Of a DNA stretch of 64,000 bases, positions 1 to 10,690 are shown one piece after another; within the stretch, counting starts at the first letter, position 1, and each line of letters opens with the position of its first letter. This DNA is from Eublepharis macularius. Lineage: Eukaryota > Chordata > Lepidosauria > Squamata > Eublepharidae. The notes under the pieces are model-generated. The model did no database searches. It worked only from the letters and a program-made list of their open reading frames with translations, and was not told where the DNA came from. A program made the position numbers and the translations under genes. The DNA lies in contig NC_072798.1 in assembly GCF_028583425.1 (NCBI RefSeq), forward strand, positions 8,744,501 through 8,808,500, given 5' to 3'.

Positions 1-172
1 ACCAACTAGATTTCCAGGGTATGAGCTTTCGAGAGTTATCTGGTATCTGACAAAGGGAGCTTCGACCCTCAAAAACTCATACCTTGGAAATCTAGTTGGT
101 GTTCAAAGTGCTATTGGACCTGGATTTTGCTCTTTGACTGCAGTCCACACAGCTACCCGTCTGAAACGATAT
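1..172. repeat. Penelope-type fold-back retroelement derivative, left edge cut by window
   Basis: Two inverted arms carry the ACTAGATTTCC...GGTATGAGCTTTCGAGAG block and its complement. They are followed by a GTGCTATTGGACCTGG end and a CTGCAGTCCACACAGCTACC tail. The same layout recurs at 62555-62750. Confidence 0.7.
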
Positions 173-514
173 TGTTAATCTGAGTTTTTATCACCCTGAA
201 AGACAGATAGGAGGGCATAGCCTGGGAATTCTGTGTTTGCAAAGCTAATTGACATCAAGGCTTGATTCCAAACAGGGTCTCCTGCAGGTGCCACCCTGCA
301 CATGGGTGAAATGAACAGCAGCCCATACATGGGCTTTGTGGTGGCCCCTACCCTGCAGAATGGCCTGCTTGAGGAGGTCAGGAGAGCCCCCACTCTCCTG
401 GCTTTCCGCAAACGACGCAAAGCCAAATTATTCATAAATGATTTTTTACTCAGATAGGAGGGCTGTATTGTAGGGAGGGGGTCTCAGATGCTTTGCTAAT
501 GAATTAGGGACCAT

Positions 515-705
515 AGACCTCACCACTGTGTTGAACTGGATTCTTGCTAATGCAATATCTTTGTAAATTTGTATCTCTTTACCCTATGGCATTGTTTATG
601 GAAATGTTCTTGATGTTGGCTGTATGAATCTCACACTGTGTAATCTGTCTTGAGTCTCAGTGAGAAAGGCAGACTATAAATGACACAAATAAATGAATGA
701 ATAAA
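515..705 (+). repeat. LINE 3' end (CR1/L2-like), tail only
   Basis: Ends GTCTCAGTGAGAAAGGCAGA, then CTATAAATGACA and an AAATGAATGAATAAA tail. The same terminal block recurs in this window at about 2060, 26790, 27090(-), 32660, 36510, 40720 and 13990(-). Most are 5'-truncated, as expected for LINE insertions. Confidence 0.6.
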
Positions 706-709
706 ATCA

Positions 710-1694
710 TGTCCTAGGGCTGTAACAGTTCCAGATAACTCCCTTGCAGGTGGGCATATGATAAGGGGCAGAATGAGTTGTTCGCAGGGCTCCCACCCAC
801 TCAGAATTCCTTCAGAGGGACTTTTTGGATTCTGCATGTTCTTCAGGTGTCAAACTTGGCTGCAGCTGATGAAATGCCGACGGGTGCCCTTGACGTCACA
901 CTTGTGGGAGTCGAGCCATGACTCTAAAACCTACTAAACGGGCTCTGTCACCCTTGGCCTTTGGAGAGGGACAACACTTGTGACGTCGGGTTGGTTTCAG
1001 AATGGAGGGCCGGGCACAGATTGTGCTGTATGTCTTGGGGTGTGGCTATTTGGGGACTTTACGGCTTCCCGGGCATACATTTGGCTGCGTAAACTGGGGT
1101 ATGGGTTTCTGTCTCAAGGTCTGAAGCCAAGAATTTCATAAGCTGACAGGATGGGAATGAACAAAATTGCTGTCCAACAAGAAAACAGATAAAGTTACAG
1201 GCTGTCCCAGAAAGAGGAATGGGGGGGGGGCACCTTTCATTTACCCATATAATGATCTTGTAAATAGAAGCCTGTTTGTAACTACCCACTGACTAATTCT
1301 CTGCTCAAAAAATGGAAAGAACTTCAGATATGTGGCAAGCAGACACCGCAGGATGACCGTTTCCACACATTTTTGCAAACCTGAGTCATAATCTGACATC
1401 ACCAGGGAACTGTCTTTGCAAGGTGGCTTGGCTAGTTGCCATGGCAATGCGGGCCTTGTGACATCATTGGATGAATCGGCCTGGCCAGGTTGGGGGGGGG
1501 GGGGACTGTTTGACTGATTTAACTGACAAGGATGAGTGCAACCGGGCCTGAGGAACCAGAGGTGAGTTTCTGCCAGAAGGAACTTTAAGAGGGAATGGAG
1601 GAGGAATGTGGTGGATGCCTTTCTTCAAACAGGCCTGCTTGCGGGGTCACAGTTAAACCTGGTTCTTGGCAAAGCCTACAGCAATGGCGTCTCA
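710..1694. other. Gene-free stretch without recognised features
   Basis: I see no gene and no repeat that I can name here. There are two poly-G tracts (about 1218-1230 and 1492-1504). Short open frames are isolated and lack splice or coding signatures. Confidence 0.5.
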
Positions 1695-1900
1695 GGAGGG
1701 GGCCCCAGGTGTGCTGGCGCTGTACGCTGGTGATCCAGCAACTTGCTGGTTCGAGTCTTGTCTCAGCCACAGACTCACTAGAAGGCTTTTTAGGCAACAC
1801 ACACAATCTCTCTCAGCTTCATCTCCCCCATCTATGATATAGGAACATGCTGGCCTACCTTGAAGGGCTGTTGTAGAGATCATTCCAGTCATACCAGTGG
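1695..1900 (+). repeat. Diverged tRNA-derived SINE
   Basis: A B-box-like GGTTCGAGTC lies at about 1749-1758. Downstream comes the SINE body resembling AGGGCTGTTGTAGAGAT, as in better copies at 48763 and 24300. Old copy. Confidence 0.55.
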
Positions 1901-2059
1901 GGGGGGCAGTAGGACCGTCTGCCCCCACGCCTGAGTAGTGACCAACTGAGCATCAACTCATGTCTCCACCCCCTCTCTTCTCCTTATATGGGTTGCAGGG
2001 AAGGGTGAAAGGAACCCCATCTCGGAACATCGGGAATTTATGTTGTGGAAATGTATTTT

Positions 2060-2200
2060 ATGCTGCTGAACTTGGGTTTTGGACCTCATGAATCTGTGAT
2101 TTTACTGTTTTATTTATTGTATTTGTGTACTGTAATCCGCCCTGAACCTGCTTGCAGGGAGGATGGACTATAACTTAAATAAATACATAAATAATAAGTA
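2060..2200 (+). repeat. LINE 3' end, tail only
   Basis: A TGTAATCCGCCCTGAACCTG block followed by GGGAGGATGGACTATAA and an AAATAAATACATAAATAA tail. Related to the 15390-16680 LINE 3' region read on its sense strand. Confidence 0.5.
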
Positions 2201-2209
2201 GGTAATGGT

Positions 2210-2327
2210 AGTCCCCTGTGCAAGCACTGAGTCACTACTGACCCATGGGGGGACGTCGCATCACGACGTTTTCTTGGTAGACTTGATACGGGGTGGTTTG
2301 CCATTGCCTTCCCCAGTCATCTACATA

Positions 2328-2328
<1 letters not shown>
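2210..2328. repeat. Dispersed repeat with GTTTGCCATTGCCTTCC block
   Basis: Shows GAGTCACTACTGACCCATGG and GTGGTTTGCCATTGCCTTCC. The second block is also in the 5S-derived SINE copies at 18705, 37983 and 56808, so this is probably a relative of that SINE or of its LINE tail. The class is uncertain. Confidence 0.45.

Positions 2329-2373
<45 letters not shown>
2329..2373. repeat. (AAT)n microsatellite
   Basis: About 14-15 uninterrupted AAT units follow the preceding dispersed repeat, as often happens at the tail of a retroposon. Confidence 0.95.
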
Positions 2374-2435
2374 TCTATGTGGAGTGCTTTGAACACTGAA
2401 AGCACCATACAGATACTAAGTATTGTTAACTAAAG

Positions 2436-2511
2436 AACATAAGAAGAGTCCATCTTGGGGTCCATCTTGGGGTCCTTGGGGTTCATCTTGGGGTCCTTGG
2501 GTTCCATCTTG
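2436..2511. repeat. Short minisatellite of about 20-bp units
   Basis: Variants of GTCCATCTTGGG and GTCCTTGGG recur head to tail four or five times, directly beside the MITE at 2512. Confidence 0.7.
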
Positions 2512-2629
2512 GGGCCAAGGTACACATGACGAATGACACTTGAACAGCAAGTGTATTTCTCCCTGTTCACTTGCCCTCCACTCAATCCACTTGCCGTTCA
2601 AGTGTCATTCGTCATGTGTAGCTTGGCCC
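2512..2629. mobile_element. Fold-back MITE, GGGCCAAGCTAC family
   Basis: Termini GGGCCAAGGTACACATGACG and its near-perfect inverse flank a short centre. A 3-bp target-site duplication TTG lies at 2509-2511 and 2630-2632. It is 118 bp, exactly the length of the copy at 41477-41594. Confidence 0.9.
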
Positions 2630-2739
2630 TTGAACAGCATCCTCGTTTTTTTTCCACAGTGGCCAACTAGTTGCCATGAAGGGCCAACAACAGGGCATAC
2701 AGCCAAGGCCTGCCCGGGCGGTGCCTCCTAACACTGTGT

Positions 2740-2960
2740 TTCAGAGGTAGACTGCTTCTGAATATGGAGTTTCCCTTTATTCCCCGTGACTAAAACCCAT
2801 CCATCTGTCTCTTAAAACCGTCTGTGCTTGGGGCTGTCGTTACATCCACTGGTAGTGAATTCCACAGTGTCATTACTCATCAACTAAAAAAGTTCTTCCT
2901 TCAGTCTGTCCTGAATGTATGGCTCATCAGCTTTGTTCTAGTGCAGAGGAAGAAAATTGT
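2740..2960 (-). repeat. CR1/L3-type LINE fragment
   Basis: The block GTAGTGAATTCCACAGTGTC then AAAGTTCTTCCTTCAGTCTG matches the familiar antisense look of CR1/L3 LINE reverse-transcriptase C-terminal sequence. Only a fragment is present. Confidence 0.55.
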
Positions 2961-3084
2961 TCTCTTAAAAATATCATTAGACACGTTTGCCGGATATAAA
3001 TGGGATGAAGGGTAGATTTTGGTTGAACATTAGGAGAAATCTCCAAACAGGAAGAACGGTTTGGCAGAAGAACTAATGAACTAG

Positions 3085-3475
3085 TTTATACCTACTCTTC
3101 CCTCAGTGAGGAGCCCGAAGTAGCTTACATTGTTCTCCCTTTTTCCATTTTATTCTCACAACAATCCTGTGAGGTAGTTTTAAGTAGGTAGCCGTGTTGG
3201 GCTGCAATAGAACAGCAGGATTTGAGTCCAGTGGCTCCTTAGAGACTAACAATTTTTTTAGGGTGTAAGCTAGGTTGAAGATGGGAGCTATGATTCTCAA
3301 AGGCTTACACCCTTGAAAAGCTTGTTGGTCTGTAAAGGGCCACTGGACTCAAATCCTCCTGTCACGTAGGTTAGGCTGTGTGCGCGACGGGCCAAAGTTC
3401 ACCCAGCAAACTCCTTTGGCAGAGCATGAACTTGGGTGTGCAAGATCCTAATCTGATAGCCTAACCACTACTCCG
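3085..3475 (-). repeat. tRNA-derived SINE inserted in CR1 and itself split by a fold-back element
   Basis: On the minus strand the tRNA-like head is at the right (AACCACTACTCCGTGCTGGG on +), and the tail region TCACAACAATCCTGTGAGGT is at the left. The body is interrupted between 3178 and 3357. Confidence 0.7.
3178..3357. repeat. Penelope-type fold-back element nested in the SINE
   Basis: Inverted arms contain GGATTTGAGTCCAGTGGCTC and GCCACTGGACTCAAATCC. Flanking copies CCTGTGAGGTAG (3166-3177) and CCTGTCACGTAG (3358-3369) match at 10 of 12 bases, a long TSD that fits retroposition rather than cut-and-paste. Confidence 0.8.
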
Positions 3476-3639
3476 TGCTGGGTGGTGGATTCTCCCTCAT
3501 TGGGGGTCTTCAGGCAGAGGATGGAGAACAATTTCTATGGGATGTTCCAGCTCTGGATTTCCTGTGCTGATCAGGGGATTAGAACACATGGCTTCCAAGA
3601 CCCTTATAGCTCTAGGTTTCTAAGATGCCAGCCATCCCA

Positions 3640-3642
<3 letters not shown>

Positions 3643-3677
<35 letters not shown>
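3643..3677. repeat. (CT)n microsatellite
   Basis: Roughly 17 CT units, nearly uninterrupted. Confidence 0.9.
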
Positions 3678-3681
<4 letters not shown>

Positions 3682-3814
3682 ATGCTCAGGCCGTGTTAAA
3701 CTGCCATGTGAGATCTTCTGCAATATGGTTCTTTCCTGCTTCGTTTGGGGAACATGAAAGAGCCCAGGCTCCATGTGGAAAACCTGCACTACAGTGCTTA
3801 AAGTATTGGTCTTA

Positions 3815-4048
3815 GAGCGGAACTACAAGTGACAAAAGGCACAGGTTGGACACTTGTCAGCTTCCCTCAAGTTTTGATGGGAAATGTAGGCGTCCCGGTT
3901 TTGCAGCTTGGCTCTCCGACTGCTGTCCAATGGACTTTTCAACTGTCACTTGTTCAACATTCCGCCAAGCTGCCTACATTTCCCATCAAAACTGGAGGGA
4001 AGCTGACAAGTGTCCAACCTGTGCCTTTTGTCGCTTGTAGTTCCGCTC
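3815..4048. mobile_element. Fold-back MITE, GAGCGGAACTAC subfamily
   Basis: Termini GAGCGGAACTACAAGTGAC and inverse GTCGCTTGTAGTTCCGCTC. A 3-bp TSD TTA lies at 3812-3814 and 4049-4051. The centre holds further inverted arms (CCCATCAAAACT and its relatives). The ACTACAAGTGAC core ties it to the GGGCCAAGCTAC family. Confidence 0.88.
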
Positions 4049-4066
4049 TTAGACATTTATTACCTG

Positions 4067-4326
4067 CAGGGCTTTTTTTCTGGGAAAAGAGGTGGTGGAA
4101 CTCAGTGGGTTGCCCTTGGCGAAAATGGTCACATGGCTGGTGGCCCCACCCCCTGATCTCCAGACAGAGGGGAGTTGAGATTGCCCTCCGTGCCACACTA
4201 TGGTGCGGAGGGCAATCTAAACTCCCCTCTGTCTGGAGATCAGGGGGCGGGGCCACCAGCCATGTGACCATTTTCAAGAGGTTCTGGAACTCCATTCCAC
4301 CATGTTCCAGCTGGAAAAAAGCCCCG
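4067..4326. mobile_element. hAT-type MITE, CAGGGCTTTTTTTC family
   Basis: TIRs CAGGGCTTTTTTTC and GAAAAAAGCCCCG. A perfect 8-bp TSD ATTACCTG lies at 4059-4066 and 4327-4334. The two long arms, around GACAGAGGGGAGTT and its inverse, fold back on each other. It sits 18 bp from the preceding MITE. Confidence 0.93.
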
Positions 4327-4784
4327 ATTACCTGCATTCAAATCTTTGCTTGCCAGAAAACTGACTTCTTGGAGAAAGGGTGGGAAAAACAAAACCTATG
4401 GCCATTTTCATTTCAATGGGTAACATAAGGAGGGAGTCTTAGCATCCTTTTAAAATAACAATGTGCTGTTTGTTGCTAATTTCTTGCACAGGATTTCTCA
4501 TTTTCTTCTTATTCAAAGTGGAAAATACTGTGTCCCTCCCAGGGCAATTCTTCCCCAGATGGGAGCACAGTCATCAAGATTTCTGTTTAAAATCTGGTCG
4601 CAAAAATTATGTTTCTGGATTGGAATATTCCCTTAAAATGGAAATGGGAATGTACTGTTTGATGGCTAGAATAAATGGAGTGTTATTTCTTTTGTTCTCT
4701 TAATTTTGTAACCCATTTTATTGCAGTGTTTGATATATATATTATGCTCGTCTTCATTATATTTTTTTAAATTCTGTAATCCAC

Positions 4785-4976
4785 GGCCGTTTCCTCACTA
4801 ATCACCTTCATCCGGAATGCTGTGGAACGTCGCAAAAAACCCATGGAAGATAGCATCTTCTTGTGCGAGTTTTGCGCAACATCGCGCAAAACTCACACGA
4901 AAAAACACTATCTTCCACGTTTTTTTCATGACGTTCTGCAGCATTCTGGATGAAGGTGAGTAGTGTGGAAACGGCC
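4785..4976. mobile_element. Fold-back MITE, GGCCGTTTCC family
   Basis: Termini GGCCGTTTCC and GGAAACGGCC with a 3-bp TSD CAC (4782-4784, 4977-4979). The inner palindrome is centred on GAGTTTTGCGCAACATCGCG. A close relative lies at 19852-20042. Confidence 0.9.
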
Positions 4977-5144
4977 CACATTGAGTCTCAGAAAACTGAA
5001 GGAAATGATATGAACAAACAAATATATAGTGCAAATCCTGAACACAGTAATACCCTTCTAAGTCCATTGACTCCAGTGTTCTTAGAAGGGTGTAACTCTA
5101 TTTGGGATTGCAATGTCCCCCAGCACAGGACAAAAATATAATTT

Positions 5145-6400
5145 CTGATTTTTAAAATACTTCAAATGTTCATTCATATGCCCCTTCAACCCCCAGCACA
5201 GAAACTAGGATACACAGAGTGTGAATAATTTTAGTATCTGCAAATTTGGCTACCTTGCTGTTCATATTGGACTCCAGATTTCTTATGAATAACAAGTTAA
5301 GTAACAGCAGAACTAGAAGAGATTCTAAAGGGACCTGGTTGTTCTCATCTTTTCCCTGTTAAAACTGTAAATGTATTGTTTTAAACATTTCCCTATCCTT
5401 TAGAAGTCCTGTCCTTTTATCCTGGATCTTGTCGAAAGCTTTTTTAAAATCCAAGTATACATTTGTCTCTTTTATCCCTTGTGCCTCTCTACTGAATGAC
5501 ACATTGAGGGATTTTCCACACAGTGTTATTGCTCTAGCTCCTGCCTGAAAGTGTTGCAGTTTTTTTCTGAGCGCCCATGTGTTCGTCTCAGCCATTTGTT
5601 TTCCCTTCACACTTGTCCTGACTGAGTTTTCCCGCAGATTTTTGGAGACCACTTTTATTCTCATGTTTCCCTCAGAACTGATTCTAAGTCACATTTGTTC
5701 ACGTGTGAACATCATTGGTGGACAGTAACTAAAAGAACCAGCCAAATAACTTCATAGTATGTGCTGGAGATGCCAAACACACCCCTCCTTTATGCCAGAG
5801 AATGTTGACTGACAGAAAGCAGAAAATGCAGAGAGTTTTTGAGGGACAGGGTAATAACTTGAACATCAGTAGCAGTGTGTTCAGTAGGCTTGCCAGTCCT
5901 TCAGTTGGGGATCCTATCCCTCCAGGTCCCATTGCTCACTGCCACTCCAAGCAGCACTGGGGGAAAAGAAAAATAGTGTAGTTGTGTGCACTATTACATC
6001 ACTTCTGGAGAAAACTGAAAGTGATGGAGGGTAGCTCTAGGAATCAGTGGAAACTCTATGGTAAAATCATAACAGCACATGCAATGTCGTGCTCACACGT
6101 CCCTGCCCCCTATCCTTCCATTCAACATTCCCATGACCCGGATGATATCAACAAAGCAAAGAATCAGCCACCAGTTATGTTTTTTTTAAGTCCTAACTAA
6201 TATCTTGGCCAGTAAATTCAAAATGGAAATGGCAGGAAGGTGACTGTCCCACCTGCACATTTAAGGGGGAGGAGGGGGCACAGTGCTGTGATATAGCGAT
6301 ATAGTGGTGGTTTGCTGCCGCTGATGAAGAAAAACCTTTGTCCAGAAAACGCCGTCTTCAGTGTAGCATTTCTGAAAACTATGGAGGAAGGGAAGGAGCA
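5145..6400. other. Gene-free stretch without recognised features
   Basis: No gene recognised. Around 5280-5470 there is weak resemblance to old LINE-derived sequence (on the minus strand an IYLDFKKAFDKI-like peptide typical of non-LTR reverse transcriptases, about 5411-5450). It is short and decayed. Confidence 0.4.
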
Positions 6401-6406
6401 CAGAAG

Positions 6407-6556
6407 GGCTGCTTCCACACACGTTGGATAATCCACTTTCAATACTCTTTAGTGAACATTTGAAACTGATTTTCCATGTGTGGAACAAAAAACCCGCTTC
6501 TAAAGGATTACGAAAGTGCATTGAAAGTTCATTATTCAACGTGTGTGGAAATGGCC
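6407..6556. mobile_element. Fold-back MITE, GGCTGCTTCC subfamily
   Basis: Ends GGCTGCTTCCACACACGTTG and inverse AACGTGTGTGGAAATGGCC. A 3-bp TSD AAG lies at 6404-6406 and 6557-6559. It has the same length class (150 bp) and interior as 21351-21501. Confidence 0.9.
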
Positions 6557-6857
6557 AAGGTCTGTGGTAAACCTGATTCTGATATGAGTTCAAATGGACA
6601 GCAAAGAAAATATAGATTGAGGGTCACAATGCAGAAAACCCCTCAGAGAATAACAGAGGGCTGCTGAGGAAAGACCTCCTTTTGTAGAGATCCAGCTTGA
6701 GGGACCCATAACTAAAGACGGCATGAAGATATGCCAAATAAAATGATGGTTCAGGTAATATGATGGAGGGTTTCCTTATGATCAGACTTTGGGGTCTAGA
6801 TCTCAAAGCAATCTTTTTGGAAGAGTTACAGTGCTGGGTGGCTGGGGGCATAACATT

Positions 6858-7070
6858 GTAAAGAGTCCAGTAGCACCTTTAAGACTAACCAACTTTACTG
6901 TAGCATAAGCTTTCGAGAACTGCAGCTCTCTTCGTCAGATGCATCTGACGAAGAGAGCTGTTGTTCTCGAAAGCTTATGCCTCAATAAAGTTGGTTAGTC
7001 TTAAAGGTGCTACTGGACTCTTTTATTATTTTGCAACTACAAACTAACACGGCTAACTCCTCTGGATCCG
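6858..7070. repeat. Penelope-type fold-back element
   Basis: Inverted arms carry AGTCCAGTAGCACCTTTAAG and its complement, meeting at the palindrome CGTCAGATGCATCTGACG. The right end continues into TACAAACTAACACGGCTAAC. Flanks ATAACATTG and GTAACATGG are a possible decayed TSD. Confidence 0.8.
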
Positions 7071-8065
7071 TAACATGGCACTCATGGATGCTCTGGGGCC
7101 TGCTGATGTGTTTCCTTGTGTTCTCTTGCTTCTTCTCCAAAGCAAAGAGCAAATCCTGATATTCCTCCTCCTTGTTGGAGCAGGAGGCGTTTCGGAAGAG
7201 CCCAGGGAATGCTCATTCAGAAATATTTGACTCCATCAAAGGAAGGTGCTTGGTTTGGAACGTCCAGATGTTTATAGATTGTCCCCACCCCATGGCAGCT
7301 ATTTGTGATAGGTCCTGCCTCCCATGGCAGCCATTTTGTGGTGGTGCCTACAATCCATTCTAAAAATTATAGAAGTGCTTATAGGCTTAACAATGTTGGA
7401 GACCCCTGATGGTAAGCCAGTTTTTTTGATGTGTAAGAGATCAGATGGGGACCTCAGGAATTGTTCTACAGTTAGATCTTTAAGGGGGCTTCCAGAGAAT
7501 ATTTCCTGCTAAGCAAATGCTCCTGACACCAGTGTGATGGGATGATGAGTATGTTTGTTCTATGAAAAAATTTCATTCCCTACCCTAGCATGACCTTGCA
7601 AGACTCTTGAAGTTCACCCCTTCCAGTCATTGCATCTCTCCCCAGATGTGATGAAATAGCTTTGCTTTACATTTGTGGAAACATCTTTTCCTCTGGTGGT
7701 CATAATTTACTTCCAGAACCCTCTTTCTAAACTGATCAAGTACGGCAATAAACTTGACGTTCTCTGAACTTGGTCTTGTTCGAGATACATTGCGTAAACA
7801 GCTTGCGCACGAGACTCTTGCACATTCTTCCTAGAAGGCTTCTGCTGGTGGGAAAGAAAAGTTCCCATTTTGCATATTCCTCCAGAAATGGTCACAGTTC
7901 AAGGACTGTGGCTGTCCCCCGAAACAGTTATAGGCAGATTAACAAAGTCTTGCAATTTCGCAAGGAGAGAAGAGTATGACAAAATCATAGACCAGGGTGA
8001 AGTCGCAGGACACTAAAGAATCACGCGACAGGGCCTAAGGAAATCTTGTCGGATGTTTCTCCGTG
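7071..8065. other. Gene-free stretch without recognised features
   Basis: No gene or named repeat found. The short open frames show no family resemblance. Confidence 0.5.
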
Positions 8066-8069
8066 TGGG

Positions 8070-8165
8070 GAGCTCCCGTAGCTCAGTGGTAAAGTACCTG
8101 CTTTGCATGTAGAAGGTCCCAAGTTCTGTCTCCGCCACGGTGTTAGAAATAATGCTGATACAGAG
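8070..8165 (+). repeat. tRNA-like SINE head
   Basis: GCTCCCGTAGCTCAGTGGTA is a good pol III A box region. The B box is degenerate (AAGTTCTGTCTCC instead of GGTTCAATCCC). Relatives with TCTGCTTTGCATGCAGA occur at 46355 and 37150, so this is a SINE, not a functional tRNA gene. Confidence 0.65.
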
Positions 8166-8330
8166 CTAGGGTAGCCAATCTCCAGGTGGGGCCCGGAGAG
8201 CTCCTGGAATTACCCCTGATCTCCAGTCTACAGAGATCAGTTCCCCTAGAGAAAATGGCTGCTTTGGAAGGGGGACCCTATGGCATTATACCCCACTGAG
8301 GTCTCTCTCCTCACCCAACCCCACATTCCC
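8166..8330. repeat. hAT-type MITE remnant, TAGGGTTGCCA family
   Basis: Carries CTAGGGTAGCCAATCTCCAG, GATCTCCAGTCTACAGAGAT and the TATGGCATTATACCCC block of this family. The right end is not found. Confidence 0.6.
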
Positions 8331-9415
8331 CAGTTTTTGGTGAAAATTGCTTCATCAACGGAAAATCTCCTTGGGATCCAACCCATCGTCTTGTGGAATG
8401 TTGGGGAAGCATCTATGCAGAATGTTTTGCCCTGACATGCTAGTTTTCCAGGAGAAGGGCCTTCTGAGAAGCATTCAGACCTGCTCTTCTCCACCAGCAT
8501 TCTGACATGGGACAGTCCTGAAGTTCTGTGTTTTGCTCTCTTTTTGAATTAAATGTCTGCATTTGTTCAGTTTCTAAAAATCTAGAATTCTTCACCAGTT
8601 TCATATTTAAAAAAAAGAGGCAGGAAGGAACGTCAAGTGTTTTGTATCAAGTCAAATTAGTAATCCGAACATTGCAAAACTGGGCAGCAAATCGTCTTTG
8701 CCCTGTAATGTGCATTGCACCACAAAGGTTTCCTTTGGAGGACATTTAGAGCTTTTTAGTTCCCTCTGCAGATATCAATGGGATTATAGAAGGCTGCTAG
8801 ATTCGAAACGGCTCTTTGCTTCTTTACATTTCACTTGTTTTTTTCCTATCTGAATCTCAGTGCTCAGTGATTTTAAACGCGAGTTTTATAAATATTGCTG
8901 GAGGTGGGTCAGTGGGTGGGATGCCTCTGAAAGATGGCAACAATTTCAGCAACTATATGAACAGGACACTTCTTGAGACTTCCAGAACCCCCTGGGGTTT
9001 TCTAGACACTTACCAGGGGGTTCCTTGATGAGAAGTTAAGCAGACTGGATCCAGAGGGTGGCAAGGGCTGCGAGACTGGCAAAACGCCCACTGCTTTGAT
9101 GCCACGGCCATTCACATTTTGTGCAGAGAAGCTTGGACACAATGTTAGAGTCTGCACACCCCACCTTTTTCATGTACTGGGAGCTCAGTATAGATCCTTT
9201 TGTTTCAGAGTCTTCAAAAAGACTATCCACAGAACAGTATTAGGTGTGTTCTTCTAAGCAAGGGCACACTCTTATTTGACCTAGGGACTTAGTGAGGCCA
9301 GTTGCCACTCCAAATCCCACATCTGGCGTGAATTCTTTGCTTCCAGCTTCACCTCCATCCCAATTATGAGCATAATAAAATACGCCATTTTAAGGATTAT
9401 TTGATAATTTAATGT
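8331..9415. other. Gene-free stretch without recognised features
   Basis: Nothing recognisable on either strand. Confidence 0.5.
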
Positions 9416-9530
9416 GAACAGTAGGATTTGAGTCCAGTGGTACCTTAGAGACCAACAAAATTTTCAGAGTGTAAGCTTTCGAGAGTCAGAGCTCCCTTCT
9501 TCAGATACTGAAATACTTTAAACATTAAAA
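9416..9530. repeat. Penelope-type fold-back element, one arm
   Basis: ATTTGAGTCCAGTGGTACCT then GTAAGCTTTCGAGAGTCAGA. It belongs to the subfamily seen at 3178-3357. Confidence 0.65.
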
Positions 9531-9737
9531 CATGCTGTGTAAATATGAAGAATTATTGCTGGTGTGTGTGTGTGAAATCGCAGGGGGAACATTTTGGATA
9601 TTTCCCAGAATTTACCCTTCAGGATTTTCTAAGCTCTCTGGGACAGGAGTGGACTGATTTTCCCTCCCCTCTTTCTCCTTTTAACTGATTCTCAGCTGTT
9701 CTCTACATTTGGGCCCTCTTGAAATATACTCAGACCT

Positions 9738-9956
9738 TAGGGTTGCCAGCTCCAAGTTGGGAAATTCCTGGAGATCTGGGGGGTGAAACCTGGAGAAAGT
9801 GGGGTTTGGGGAGGGAAAGGACCTTGGCGTGGCATAATTCCATAGAGTCCACCGCCCAAAGTAGCCATTTTCTCCAGGTGAACTGATCTCTGTGGCCCGG
9901 AGACCAGTTGTAATTCTGAGAGATCTCCAGCCACTACCTGGAGTCTGGCAACCCTA
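9738..9956. mobile_element. hAT-type MITE, TAGGGTTGCCA family, 219-bp form
   Basis: TIRs TAGGGTTGCCA and TGGCAACCCTA. It has the same length as 26337-26555 and differs from it at roughly 9 positions by eye. The TSD is not clear for this copy. Confidence 0.85.
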
Positions 9957-10431
9957 TCATTAGGCCATTTGTGCGTGGGGGGGGGTCCCTTCTCCCCCTT
10001 TTAATTAATTTAAAAAGTCATATTTGGGGATGCTGGGTTGCTTGATTTTTCTGCTTTTGTACTAGTGGGAGTTGCCCAATTTATTCTTAGGAGCGTAAAT
10101 GTATTCACTTTGTCTCAGAATCCTTTGCAACAGGCAAGGGTTCCTTCGTGGATATTTCAGACAGGGAAAAAGGTTCATGAAGCTAGGAAGCTTGAAAAAC
10201 GTTGCAGAAAGAAAGTCTACGGGAACCAGAGAGCAGCTTCTAAACCTGTTCTCCGTAGGGACAGCCTTGAGGCATGTTTGGTAATTGGATAGGGGAGAGT
10301 GCTTATGAGCATATGGTTTTCCCTGAGGCATATTTTGGCAAGCCAGTTCTGCTTACTTTCCTTTTCTATGCTTAGCAAGAGGGAGGAGGAGGTCGCAGGG
10401 CAGCTACATGATCTGAGTTTGGGGTAATATT

Positions 10432-10690
10432 TAGGATTGCCAAATCTGCCCTGGGAAATTCCTGGAGATTTGGGGCTGGTGCCTGCAGAGGGGAGAATTT
10501 TTTAAAAAAATATTTTTTTGTATTCATTTCAACAATAACAGTACACAGAGGGGAGAATTTGGTGAGAGATTTCACCTAGAATCTATGGTATACCCTTTGA
10601 AGATGCCATTATCTCCAGGGGGGTTTATATCTCTCGTCTGTTGCCATTCCAGGCAAACTTCAGGCCCCACCTGGAGGTTGGCAACCCTAC
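10432..10690. mobile_element. hAT-type MITE, TAGGGTTGCCA family, with a small internal insertion
   Basis: GATTGCCAAATCTGCCCTGG starts it and GGAGGTTGGCAACCCTA ends it. It is interrupted at 10501-10545 by an A/T-rich insert that carries its own duplication. Confidence 0.7.
10501..10545 (-). repeat. 45-bp retroposed insert with 15-bp target-site duplication
   Basis: CAGAGGGGAGAATTT occurs at 10486-10500 and again, unchanged, at 10546-10560. The insert begins with a T-rich run on the + strand, that is, a poly-A-like end on the minus strand. This is the signature of target-primed reverse transcription of a very short transcript end. Confidence 0.75.

Larger units (their letters stand above)
2990..3625 (+). 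repeat. CR1 LINE ORF2 C-terminal fragment, split by a SINE at 3085-3475
   Basis: The left part reads LNIRRNLQTGRTVWQKN in the + frame. After the interruption it resumes VVDSPSLGVFRQRMENNFYG, in the order expected for the CR1 C-terminus. It is a 5'-truncated fossil; the interruption is younger than the LINE. Confidence 0.75.

Noticed and set aside
2436-2601. A repetitive Gly/Gln/Pro/Asp-rich peptide (PQDGTQGPQDEPQ) that resembles a structural protein
   Set aside because: It is the translation of a short minisatellite beside a MITE, with no gene context.
3829-4428. A 199-residue open frame
   Set aside because: It runs straight through two MITEs (3815-4048 and 4067-4326) and their TSDs. It is accidental.
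8070-8143. A possible tRNA gene (TAGCTCAGTGGTA A box)
   Set aside because: The B box is degenerate, no clean cloverleaf closes, and two relatives occur elsewhere in the window, so it is a SINE head.
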